NCBI GenBank assembly: GCA_030340625.1
Contig: JAOPHQ010000572.1
Coordinates: 215,001-279,000, forward strand
DNA: 64,000 nucleotides
Source: Merluccius polli
Lineage: Eukaryota; Chordata; Actinopteri; Gadiformes; Merlucciidae
Direction of reading: 5' to 3'
Positions 13,701-28,150 of the stretch are shown piece by piece. How positions within the stretch are numbered: position 1 is the stretch's first letter; each line of letters begins with the position of its first letter. The position numbers were made by a program, and so were the translations under genes. Below the pieces are notes generated by a model. It was not told the DNA's origin. It did not search any database and was given only the letters and a program-made list of their open reading frames with translations.

Positions 13701-14354
13701 AATAGGTTAAAAGGAAAAGCAATACCATATGGGTCAGACTCAATACATGTATTGAACACACGTCGCTATGGAGTCACTCTGGAGGCTGAAACCCCCCAGT
13801 GTGTCTCCATAGCGACGGGTGTTCATGCAATACAATGTCGGCGTTACAGGGGTTGGACGAGGTATTTTAAACGAGACTCTGGGGGTCGTGGGTTTAATAG
13901 ACCCACAGCAGACCATGTTGTCGTGTCTACTGCCCCTGCTGTGATTAGAGGTTATCCGACGAGACACTCACGGAAGCAGACGACTTCCCACGACTGCTTG
14001 TCAGCGTTGGTCCAAGTACCTAATGACACACGTCGCCATGATAGGAAGGGAAGAAGAGACGACGGATGTTAGCAGCTTTGGTAATAAACTAGAATGTATA
14101 CCGTGTGTTATTACGCTGAGCTGGATGACAGCCCACAACACAGTGAGCTGGCTAGGGTAACTTAGCAGGCAGTTAACCAAATGACCTTGTATCCAGACAA
14201 CATACATTTGCTTTAAAATATCTGGCTCGGCTTCGGAAGGCGAGATAAAGGCGTAGCGGATGCCTGCTCTTACTTTAACTGTATTTCCCAGTCGTCCACC
14301 CCAAAAGGGTTTAATGATTTTGGACATGGACAGCACCGCACTGGAAGCAGCCAT
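10757..14354 (-). CDS. idh3g: NAD-isocitrate dehydrogenase gamma subunit, mitochondrial
   Basis: Regulatory gamma subunit of the mitochondrial alpha2-beta-gamma NAD-dependent isocitrate dehydrogenase, which oxidises isocitrate to 2-oxoglutarate in the TCA cycle. Thirteen minus-strand exons read in order: 14354-14274, 14019-13972, 13323-13312 (12-nt microexon), 13174-13077, 12967-12852, 12742-12682, 12540-12408, 12075-11942, 11847-11745, 11642-11496, 11342-11248, 11121-11062, 10858-10757. All joins have GT-AG borders. The start is MAASSAVLSMSKIIKPF, a basic mitochondrial presequence. Family landmarks include KYGGRHTVTLIPGDGIGPEL, ILIIRENTEGEYSSLEHE, VTAVHKANIMK and MPNLYGNVVSNVCAGLVGG, ending at ADIGGQGTTSE. 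About 396 residues are predicted against 393 in human as I remember it. IDH3G is favoured over IDH3A and IDH3B because the N-terminus and the VPVDFEVVYVNSA segment are gamma-like. The last splice junction is one base out of frame (see findings). Confidence 0.95.
13312..13323 (-). CDS. idh3g: Candidate 12-nt microexon of idh3g
   Basis: On the minus strand GGAGACAACATA (Gly-Asp-Asn-Ile) is preceded by an AG acceptor with a pyrimidine-rich stretch and followed by GTAAGT. It is in phase 0 on both sides, so inclusion or skipping keeps the frame between SSAS and PLPAKYGG. Including it gives the NIP/TIP-like approach to the AKYGG motif. Exon count including it is 13, the number I recall for human IDH3G. 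Inclusion is inferred, not proven. Confidence 0.55.
13525..13746. repeat. Tandem duplication, 112-bp period
   Basis: The block starting GAGATGAAGACAACCAATG at 13,543 recurs at 13,655 with few mismatches through GGTCAGACTCAATAC. This gives two tandem copies inside idh3g intron 2. The units begin with short CAA-rich runs. No coding signal. Confidence 0.85.
13748..13835. repeat. Imperfect hairpin (fold-back)
   Basis: TTGAACACACGTCGCTATGGAG (from about 13,753) is matched by the inverse CTCCATAGCGACGGGTGTTCA (from about 13,806), with a loop of about 30 nt. It resembles the terminal inverted repeats of a short non-autonomous DNA transposon and lies directly after the 112-bp tandem duplication. Confidence 0.7.
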
Positions 14355-15107
14355 CTTGGTTTCTCCACAGGGTGACGTAAAGCGGCGTGCCGCAATGTCA
14401 GCCCTTGGCCACAACGGTTATTATTTTTTATTTTTTTTAAATTATTTAAGTGATATGGATTTTTGCCGCTCCACTATTACGGCACGCTGCCACCGTTTTA
14501 TTTTATTTACGTATATATTTTTTGTTTTCAACATTTATTTAAGTTTAACATTTAAAATGTACATATTGCCTGGATATTTTGTGCGCAGACTCAGTCGCCT
14601 CCCAGGCAGGTCGTGTTTGTGCCTCGAGCTCCGGCGCACCGCTCGTAATCCGGAAGAGACCCGCAGGTCCCGCTGATGCGCTGCCCTATGGCTTCACCAC
14701 CTCGGTTTGTAGTAATACGTTAATGTCGTCCGACGTATAGACCCGACTAAAACATCGGAAAACCACAAATGTCTCGGATATTTCACAGAGCCAGTAGTCC
14801 GTTTACAACAGCGATGGCTCGATGAGAAGCGACGAAAGACATCAACTCCCAGGTGGCGAGAGCAACAGCTCTTCTAGCCTCCACTTCAAGCCATTCATCA
14901 TCTTTAACCGTTGCCAAGATAGGTATTTTCCCCTTTCATACGTTGTTATTTATTTTGCTGGCTGGATAGTTAGCTTGGCGTTTGTGAAATTGTTTTTTTT
15001 AATCCACGCCGGCTTGATTGGCGGCACATTTTTCCTAATCAACCATTTTTCTGGGAAGTTGACCACGGACCGCATTTCATTTGGTACTCTCTTATCTCCG
15101 TTTGCAG
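14355..15107. promoter_or_regulatory. Bidirectional promoter, idh3g / fam3a
   Basis: The two start codons face away from each other (14,354 minus and 15,130 plus), so both transcripts must start within this interval. The stretch around 14,580-14,830 is GC- and CpG-richer than its surroundings. A probable fam3a non-coding exon ends at 14,922 (AGATAG|GTATTT). The exon holding the fam3a ATG begins at 15,108 after TTTGCAG. Exact start sites cannot be placed from sequence. Confidence 0.7.
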
Positions 15108-15129
15108 GCCTGTTGTGTACAAGGAAATC

Positions 15130-19126
<3,997 letters not shown>

Positions 19127-20064
19127 CTCCTGTCTAGAAGTCATCTACTCCAAGTCCAGTACAAAGAACGTCTGCAGAAGCAGCTAAATGGCTGCTAATG
19201 AGCCCTTGATCTTTCACTGTGAACTTTGCCTGATAGACATCACCGGCCAATTAAAGGCATTGAACATTTCAAGGCCTAACCTATCACCCACTTAGACCAA
19301 CTGTTTTTTTTTCCGTATTTTTGACCACAAAGAACACTTGACCTTGGATGTGTCTTGATGGAGTTAATTTTCAAGGATTCAAAGATGAAAGATTAGAGGC
19401 ACTCCTGCTGCAACTTTCGGCAACATGTTGTTGTGCATATAGAAAGAAATTCAATGGAATACAGGTCCAAAATTCAACTGGACATGAGTCTGCAATGTGT
19501 TTTGTGGAAACCGTTTAGTCCCTCTTTACTACCTGGACTACCACTACTGTCAGTTGTTTATCTGTTGGCAAAACTTAACAAATAGCCTACATAATGTTTA
19601 TTTGCTGCTATTGATACTTGTAACAGTGAAAATACTATAGATATATAACTTAATACATTTAATATGCAGATTATAAATGTCCTTCTGAGCAACTTCTTTT
19701 ACAACTGCTACATCAGTGTCGATTCCTGTTGAGACGTTCTCTATGTGTACTTTGTTTTTATGCTCATAGGTTTTTATTTTTTATTTTATTGATTGACTGT
19801 TCTGTTGATTTCCTGTTGCAAATGTATGCCCAATGTTTACTTCTTTTTTTTTCCAAGCCCACCCTCAGACTCTAATGAATGTGTTATTTTATTGTGGCAA
19901 CTTTCTTCATTTTTGAGTATGTTTAACTTAAATGTATCAAACATCTGGTTGCTCCAAATATTTGCTGTATATTTTAGTCACCAGCGGTGTCCTGGTTTTG
20001 GTAGGTGTACTTGCACTCCTGTTTTCATGTACTGATCAATTTAATGTAACCTTTGTGTCATCGA

Positions 20065-20070
20065 AATAAA
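20065..20070 (+). terminator. fam3a: Poly(A) signal of fam3a
   Basis: AATAAA about 940 nt after the fam3a stop, followed by a T-rich stretch (CTGTTTTTGTTTTAGG). It defines a 3' UTR from 19,127 to about 20,090. No other canonical hexamer precedes it in the interval. Confidence 0.8.
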
Positions 20071-20123
20071 TGTAATTGTACTTTTCCATGCTGTTTTTGT
20101 TTTAGGCCATTTCGTTACAGCTT

Positions 20124-20138
20124 CCACAAGAGGGCGAC
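20124..20138 (+). promoter_or_regulatory. CTCF-like motif, forward
   Basis: CCACAAGAGGGCGAC matches the forward vertebrate CTCF core closely. It sits between the fam3a 3' end and the CpG-rich wnk3 first exon, where an insulator would be sensible. Binding is inferred. Confidence 0.45.
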
Positions 20139-20379
20139 ATAAGTCAGGGTGATTCAGTTCATTCTGCTCGGAGGCAGTCTGCTATATATAACTACTCGTG
20201 TCGCCGTAGGCGAATTAATATTATCCCGTCATTATTTCTGTCGACGTTTCCGCACGTTATTCTACATCATTGGCCTTTTTTACATTTTTAAACAAAAATG
20301 TTGTTGTGGGTTCATTCAAACACCGCATAGATCCATCATTTGTTTCGGTGGCTGATCCCCGAAAAGCTTTGAGAACCGG

Positions 20380-20975
20380 GAGTCCCGCCTTGTGAGCGCC
20401 GCGCAGCAGCGCCCCCTGGCGGCGCGTCGCCGCCGCTACGACGCGTGGCGTGTGATCCTCTGGTCGCGGACGGCGGCGGCGCTACTCTGCAGGAAGGCAG
20501 CGGAGCGGCCGCAGCGTCCAGACCTCCCGGATCTCCATAGCGTGGCCGTGTGTGTGTGAAGTCCATAGGATGTAAATGGTGTACATATTTTATTTTATTT
20601 TTTTCCTTCTCCTCGTGTGAATGAACACGTGTGCGCACCGTGAGGACGAACCAGCGGACGGTACCTCAGACCCAAAGGCTGCCAGCAGCATCTGAACCGG
20701 AGCACGTCACGCACCGGACCCGGGATCTCCGCTCGGCTCGGGGGATTTTCACCGCGACACTAAGACCCGTTACGTCTGGTCCTAGTGTCAAATATATGGT
20801 GTGGAAAGAAAAAAAAATAGTTTGGTACGTTAAAGACCATCTGTACATTTTTTTGTATTATTGTGTGTGTGTGTGTGTGTGTGTCGCGGCGCTCCTCTAA
20901 CGACGTGATGTGCAGGTCTGGCTGAGCTCGCCGTCTGGGCTGAACACGACCAAGACGACAAGATGTCACGTTGGG
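20380..20975 (+). promoter_or_regulatory. wnk3: CpG-rich wnk3 promoter and non-coding exon 1
   Basis: GC- and CpG-dense sequence peaks at 20,390-20,540 and ends in a donor, TTGGG|GTGAGT, at 20,975/20,976. The matching acceptor is TTGCAG at 29,522-29,527, upstream of the wnk3 start codon, so this is most simply the non-coding first exon. A reverse-oriented CTCF-like GCGCCCCCTGGCGG lies at about 20,409-20,422. An upstream ATG at 20,963 would read MSRWGFT then stop across the junction. The transcription start is not determinable. Confidence 0.6.
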
Positions 20976-21551
20976 GTGAGTTGCGCTCATTATTTCCCCC
21001 CCCATGTACCGCTATGACGTTAAAGAGCCACCTGCTTGCCATTGTTGTCCCAAGTCCCTCTGCCAAACCCGGCGGTTATTGATCGCACATTGATCATATT
21101 CACAATTCATCACCAGCCCTAAGAAAATAAATAGGTATAACGTATAGGTGTCTTATTATATAACCTACGACCATTAATCAATTTACCATTAGTCATTTAG
21201 CCCGGGTCTTTGTGTATTGTTTGGGTATATTATATCCTGCGCAGGGGGGAGGGGGGGGGGGACAGCCTGGCCTATAAACCTCACATTTAAACCTCACAGC
21301 TCCCCATGGAGGGGTTATTTGCGTTTATGTCTCATTAGTTTATCCCCCCCCTCTGGTACCATGTTCGTCTGTCACCACTTTGACGGGTTTTTTTGTGTTA
21401 ATGTCAGCTGAGTAACCGGTTAGCCAATGACTACTGAGTCTGCGCACTTGCAGCACATTACGGCACGGTGTAAATAACGCAGCCTCTGGACGTCCTCCTC
21501 CGCCTCAGCAGCGGCCGGCGGTTCCGTCAACGTTAACTTATCAATATGAAT

Positions 21552-21635
21552 TAGAAAACATAGTGACACACATGCATGCACCTCTGGCCATTTGCTGTGG
21601 CCAGATGGCATGCATGTTTTGACACTATGTTTCTA
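21552..21635. repeat. 84-bp hairpin next to minisatellite
   Basis: Arms of 38-39 nt (21,552-21,590 and 21,598-21,635) pair with about 5 mismatches or gaps across a 7-nt loop. Their outer ends read TAGAAAACATAGTG and CACTATGTTTCTA. It looks like a minimal MITE or a stable fold-back and ends only about 6 bp before the tandem array. Confidence 0.8.
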
Positions 21636-21640
21636 AAGGT

Positions 21641-22374
21641 TTTTTTTTTATGCACGTTATAGAGGTGTTGTCATGCACGTTATAGAGGTGTTGTTCTGCA
21701 CGTTATAGAGGTGCTTTTCTGCACGTTATGGAGGTGTTGTTCTGCACGTTATAGACGTTATAGAGGTGTTGTTCTGCACGTTATAGACGTTATAGAGGTG
21801 GTGTTCTGCAAGTTATAGAGGTGTTGTTCTGCACGTTATAGACATTATAGAGGTGTTGTTCTGCACGTTATAGAGATGTTGTTCTGCACGTTATATAGAG
21901 GTGTTGTTCTGCACGTTATAGAGGTGTTCTGCACGTTATAGACGTTATAGAGGTGTTCTTCTGCATGTTATAGATGTGGTGTTTCTGCACGTTATATGGG
22001 TGTTGTTCTGCACGTTATAGAGATGTTGTTCTGCACGTTATATAGAGGTGTTGTTCTGCACGTTATAGAGGTGTTGTTCTGCACGTTATAGCGGTGTTGT
22101 TCTGCACATTATAGACGTTATAGAGGTGGTGTTCTGCATGTTATAGATGTGGTGTTTCTGCACGTTATATGGGTGTTGTTCTGCACGTTATAGAGATGTT
22201 GTTCTGCACGTTATATAGAGGTGTTGTTCTGCACGTTATAGAGGTGTTGTTCTGCACGTTATAGCGGTGTTGTTCTGCACATTATAGACGTTATAGAGGT
22301 GGTGTTCTGCATGTTATAGAGGTGTTGTTCTGCATGTTATAGAGGTGGTGTTCTGCATGTTATAGAGGTGTTCT
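21641..22374 (+). repeat. Minisatellite, ~23-bp unit
   Basis: About 30 copies of a variable unit close to TGCACGTTATAGAGGTGTTGTTC, some with an inserted GACGTTATA, some shortened. Variants occur in the same order twice: the block from 21,961 recurs from 22,134, a higher-order period of 173 bp. It lies in wnk3 intron 1, about 0.7 kb downstream of exon 1. It has no unique spacers, so it is not a CRISPR array. Confidence 0.95.
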
Positions 22375-23573
22375 GCAATTCGGCCAATATTTTGACCCCT
22401 GCATGCTTTACTAAATGATGACTCATCCAGTTAAGGATGCTGGTTTCCTCTAAGCGACTGAGCTGAACAGACTAATAACATGGCATTTTCCATCAGACTT
22501 GATTAATCATATTAGCTATGAAGTCATGAGAGTTCAAAGGTGATCCTCTCAGCGCGTGGGCCACATTTGCAGTAAAAGTCCATCAGCTGTTAATGTGATA
22601 TCCAAGGCTAGTAAACCACTTCAGCATTGTGTAATCCTAACTCATTATTGTCTGATTAAAGTCTCCCTATTGCACCTGGATTAGCTGGATGAATGGAGTG
22701 AAATGGTCCTCTGCTATGCCGATAACGGCTCCCTCTACCGACTCTTATTCCTCCTCTCTCTTCCTTTGATTGCTCCTCTGTTCAACACCCCTCTCTTCCA
22801 TGCTTGACCTGGATTGGACAAGAATACTTGTGTTTCCAGCCCTACTGTTGGCCTAAATAGAAGAGAACAGTCCTTTGTGTTTCATTAGTTATTTGACTTT
22901 TTTTCCTCCCCACCAGTTCCTAAATACCGTCTAGACATAAGATGTGAAAAAAGAAGCAGCAAGTTCAGGATGTGATACTTGACTGCGTATTATCATCAGC
23001 AGCTATGCTAATGCAATGGCTGCAGATGTGTGATTTGCCATTTTAATGTTCATCCAGATGTGAAGTTATGTCACAGCCTTAGTCCTCCCCCTTGCTCATC
23101 ACTTTAGTTTGCTGGAAAAAAAAACAATGGCTCTTCACCTTTTGTCTTATACAGGTCCTTTATCTTGATGTTATCCACAATATTGTTTAACATAACATGT
23201 ACACAGTACATTACATTTGCAAACATAATATGAAAAATGGATCTTATTACAGGAAAGCAGAGCTGTCGGCGTTGACACATGCAATCCATGATGCAATCCT
23301 AACAACAATCAGTATGTGTCAGTGCTGTTTACCCTCTGCATGATTTCATGTTAGCGTAGTTAATTATTGCCTAACAATGGATTATAATTTCTCAGACCGA
23401 GTGGGACCACCAACCAGTCTCTCTGCATTACTTAAGTCACCTTCATCGCAGGAGCAATCATGGGAGCAATGGTGATTGGTGGAAGGAGTGGGTAAAAAGA
23501 CTGAATTAATCATAAATGTAGCCACTCCCATGCCGGGTCTACAGATCTGCATGAGGGTATTGCCAATCATGTT

Positions 23574-24264
23574 GGGATAGTTCAGATTTCTTGAAGTGGG
23601 GTTGTATGAGGTACTTATCTAGAGTCAGTGTATTACCTACAGTAGAAGGCGGTCAGCTCGCCCCCAGTGTGGAGAAGCAGACAGCTGTAGCAGCACAGAT
23701 GCCAAGCAATGTACTGCTGTGAACGGGGCCAGCAGCAAAATGTATTTTAGCCGCTTAAAAAAATTCAAACATCAGATTAAGTGTACACTATATATGTAAT
23801 ATTCTCACCGCTTTACCTTGCCGTCAGACAGTCCTTTACTTTGGCACTACATTTTGTCAACGGTTGAACCTTCGTATTCCTACGCATAAGCGCAACTGTG
23901 CCACACGCTGTACTACGCCGCCCGCAGATCAGCTGTTTGGGGAGAAAGTGCCGTTGCGAGAGAGTGCCGCTTATGTAGTGCTAAAGGAAAGGACTGTCTG
24001 ATGGCAAGGTAAAGTGCTGAGAATATTACTTATATAGCGTACAGTTAAATTGATATCGATTTTTTTACGTGGGCCTTTTTTTAGGCGGCTAAAATGGGTT
24101 TTGCTGCTGGCCCCATTCATAGCAGTACATTGCGTAGCATCTGTGCTGCTACAGCTGTCTGCTTCTCCAAACTGGGGGCGCGCCGACCGCCTTCTACTGT
24201 AGGTAATGTAGACTGTAGATAAGTACCTCATACAACCCCACTTCAAAAAATCTGAGCTATCCCT
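23574..24264. mobile_element. 690-bp palindromic MITE
   Basis: The left arm (23,574 to about 23,855) and right arm (about 23,980 to 24,264) are inverse complements with scattered differences over about 280 bp each. The spacer is about 125 bp. Ends are GGGATAGTTCAGAT and the inverse ATCTGAGCTATCCC. No transposase frame is present, so it is non-autonomous. The whole element could fold into one long hairpin if transcribed in wnk3 pre-mRNA. Confidence 0.85.
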
Positions 24265-25494
24265 TTAACTAAGGGATAAAGCAGGGCTGCGCCTTACAGG
24301 TTACATGCAATCACAAAGCGATTGTTTAGATAAATATTATGATAGTGAATATGACTAGCGACATGGGCATGCGATTTTCACATTGATTGTCTCGAATCAT
24401 GTTCTGTTGCGCTATTATTGAGATGCCTAAAAATGAAATTTTTTGACATTTTCCTGGTGTTGTTGGGCCTAAATTGGAAAATAATAAATCAAAAATAACA
24501 ACAAAAATATAGGCTATTACTAAAATGGTACATTTTGGCTACAAAATGTTATTTAATTTTGTTTATGATGATTTGCAATATTGATGTCATTCAATTTTGT
24601 GAAATGAAAGTAAGTTTGTAGCCCTAATTGTTGTGCATATACATTAAGCAGTCTAAGCCTAATGTGGCTACTAGATCGACCAAATGAACGCCTTTTAGCA
24701 GAGGGGGAAGATTGCCAAAAGCTATCCAGTTTCACTCATACTGTTGTGCATCCATTAGCAGCTCAGGGCCGTACCTTCCCAGCCAAACTGTCCCAAATGT
24801 TATGCAGCCCTGCTACTTGTCCAAGCCATTCCAATCTGAAACCATTCTCTTCCCGCCTCTCATCCCCCTGTCTAAAACCACAGTTGTTTTTTGTTCAGGC
24901 AGAAATTTAGCTATAGTCACTGCTTTCATTCACACCTCCACTGGCACATATTTGATCAGGCAAAATCCCTCCAACCCGCTTTTTGTCTATGCCAACCCCC
25001 TCTTTTTTATCTCCCTCTTGTTCTCTTTCACACACAGTTTTCCCACCCCTTCATGTAGCCATCCCCACCACCCCTCCCCAACTAACTCTCCCTCTCTCTC
25101 CCTCCCTGTCTCTCTGCCTCACTCTTTTTTCTCTCTGGTTTGAACCTGAGTGTCAGCTCGCTCTATCCAGATAAAACACTGCCTGAGCCCCCCTGCATAC
25201 TTTTTATACAGGCTACACTTTTTAATCTGTGTCCCCCCTCCATCACAATGCAACCCTGTCTGCCTGCACGCACGTGCACATTTCCCCCAAATACACACAG
25301 ATGCACGCTCACACACATGCACACGCACACACACATGCACGAACTGTCCCCAACTCTTTTGTCTGCCTGTCTACTTCTACAGCGGCTGTTTAGTCCCGGG
25401 GGATTAATGTGTGTATGGGTGCCCATGAAGTGAGAGGAATGAAAAAAAGTGCAGGAGTTGAAGCTGGTGGGTGTGGGGGGGTAGGGGGGGGGAC

Positions 25495-25495
<1 letters not shown>

Positions 25496-25586
<91 letters not shown>
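25496..25586 (+). repeat. (GT)n microsatellite
   Basis: About 45 GT repeats bounded by G runs on both sides, with a second shorter GT array at about 25,619-25,645. Large Cys-Val and Thr-His open frames here are artefacts. Confidence 0.95.
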
Positions 25587-25588
<2 letters not shown>

Positions 25589-27714
25589 GGGGGGGGTATT
25601 TGTTATGTTTGGAGGGACTGTGTGTGTGTGTGTGTGTGTGTGTGCGTGCGCTTGGGGGGGGGGGCAGTGTGCATACTTCTGAACTGCTGAACCCCCCCCC
25701 CCCCAGTATTTGAATGAATAAAGTTCCACAGGAGGTGGAGGAAGTTATCCGACTTGATTTGATGAGAAAACACACATCACACATCACACATCACAGTGTT
25801 CGGCAGCAGGCGAACCAAAATGTGTCACACAGATTTATTTCCTGCTCATTTCAGAAACAATTAGGCTTAGGTGGGGCTCCTGGCTGGCTGCAGGTGTTCA
25901 GTGTAACGCAGGGTGCTGTGTGCCCCATGCAGGCCTGCAGGGCCACACAGAGCACAGCACGTCACGTGGTCTCTTCTCATGCGCTCTGCTAGAGGAATGA
26001 ATGGACAATGATTCTGACATGCAATCACAATCTAGGTTGCACACACAGGCTGCTTTTATTTTCTCCTACACTGGCCCAAAAGGAAGGCAAGTCATAATTT
26101 TGAAGCTGGTCAATTCATCGTGTTTTTCATGTGCGCGGCAGCCGCTGCTGTTGCAGTTGTGGCCCGAATGGCTGGTGTCAGGAAATTCTCTTCGACATTC
26201 TTTCATTGTAATTGGATGTGCTGTTTGAGTGCATGTTAGGGTTTGTCTGTGTGAGAGCAAGATGTGAGAGATAGAGGAAGAGAGAGAGTCTGGTGGATTG
26301 GTGTCAGGTTTGTGTGTGTGTGTATGTATCTGCTGTAGGCTGATATATATTTGCATGTTTGCGTATGTGAAGGAGAGAGCGTGAGTGAGAAGGAGAGAGA
26401 GAGAGAGACTCACTGTGTGTGTGTGTGTGTGTGTGTTTGACAGAGGCGCAGGGCTGGTGAGGGAAGCGATGGGGCTGAATGTGTTTGATGTACTGTGATA
26501 ACTCTGTCCGGTATGTGGCTTTCATGGGAACTCCTTGCCCTGGGGACACTGGCAAATAAGCTCTGGTATAAAAGGAGATCGACCCTCTCTATATCGCCTG
26601 TTGTTTTTCCCCCTTGTCTCCCGACATCCTGTTGGCCTTTACCTCTCTGTCCACTGTGTATGCCCACCAGGGTTCCCTAACTAGACGCCTCGGCCTTGTT
26701 GCATTCCCCTCATTAACTGTACGCATGAAGACAAAGCGCCCAAATTTCTATGACAGGTACCCTCAGTCCGTTGGCTATAACGCAACAGGATGCAATTATA
26801 TGTACATGTCTAGACTGCGCCATTCAACATAAAGACCGGGGCTTTTCTTTATGTTGCCGGAGTTGACAAGGAGCGTATACAACCTGATGTTTCAGACTGT
26901 GGAATGTGACTGGACTGGAAGTGTATTTCACCTCAGACCACACCCCGAGCAGCAGGGAGCCAAGTCGAGCATCAACCCATTGTGTCTTTAATTTGAGTGA
27001 CAGCTGTTGGCATCATGTGTCACGTTCACCCTTTTTCATTGAGTGTAGAGATGAGTGTGTGCTTGACTGACGTGAGCTGCGTTGACAGCGCTAATGACCG
27101 CTGTGTGTGTATGTGTGTGTGTGTGGTGGTGAGCAAGCAAGCACATTATGGGCTTAAAGCTACATGGGAAGACACCGATGATGGGATTGGGATTCAATAT
27201 TATGTTTGAATAGCTTACAGTGCATGAGGATACATTAACACAACATGAGGCAGTAAGAGCCTTTGTTTTTGCTGATTCTCTGTCTCTGCACTATATTTAT
27301 ATATATCACTATATAAGCACCTGTAGAAGCTCCTTCAACTGCACTTGGATTGACACAGTATTATCATTATCTTATTAAAATATCTCAGCTCAATTGATGC
27401 TGCTTGGTGATTGCTGATCACTGTCAAACAGCATGCTGACATGATTAAAAGTTTTTCTTTGAAAAGCAACGTTGGAAGCCCCATCTTGGGGTTACCTGGG
27501 TTGTATTGTACTACTTTAAATCATAATCTTAATTGTCTATAATTAGCACTATATTAGCTAAACAAGCAACATTACCTGAACACGCACCATTAGTTGTATC
27601 CAAAGCAACACGTGTAGATGGTTTTGAAGCCACCCCCACTTTATGCTGCATTTTACAGATAGGAGGATTGGACACATTGCTACAGACACTGACCAACAGA
27701 GCTGTTGCCATCAG

Positions 27715-28150
27715 CCTAGTCTGGCTTACCGGATGTAGGTTGTTGGTATAATCCCGCCCAAGCCTGCCATTGGGCGAACGAAATAGTCGCCCAATGGCAG
27801 GCTGGCTCTGGGCGAGTTTATACCTTATACTCCTCCCCCTTATACTCCTCTGCATGTTACCGTTTTCAACAACCTCCGAGCTAGCAACCTACATGCTGAA
27901 AATGGCAAGTTCTGACAAGATTGCCAGGGCTCGCCTCTCCCACGTCCAAATGTTCTCCCCCGACACTATTTTGCAAGGGCACCGTCGCTGCATCCTGGGC
28001 TTAGCGCCGTCCAAGACGATTGTGATTGGTTAAAGACATACAAACAAGACAGAGCGTGTTTTTCTCCTATGCCAGAATGATAGTGAGTAGAGCCAGACCT
28101 TTCTCCAGTGCTAAAACCAAGTGTGGAGATAGGTCTGGCTATGCGAGACT
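27715..28150. mobile_element. Non-autonomous DNA transposon, hAT-like
   Basis: A 436-bp block is flanked by identical direct repeats of GCCATCAG (27,707-27,714 and 28,151-28,158), within an 11-bp match TGCCATCAGCC. The inner ends carry inverted TAGTCTGGC-like and GCCAGACC-like motifs. An 8-bp target duplication suggests the hAT superfamily. There is an internal inverted pair (GCCTGCCATTGGGCGA and TCGCCCAATGGCAGGC near 27,763-27,804) and no transposase. The 81-nt GT/CCC-rich open frames inside are not genes. Confidence 0.65.

Noticed and set aside
13671..14072. 133-codon plus-strand frame next to the idh3g promoter
   Set aside because: It runs across the tandem duplication, the hairpin and antisense of idh3g exon 2. 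No homology is recognisable.
21641..22374. Possible CRISPR array
   Set aside because: The repeats are contiguous with no unique spacers, and the host is a vertebrate. It is a minisatellite.
27770..28033. 87-codon plus-strand frame
   Set aside because: It lies wholly inside the hAT-like element, shows no transposase motif and overlaps an antisense frame.
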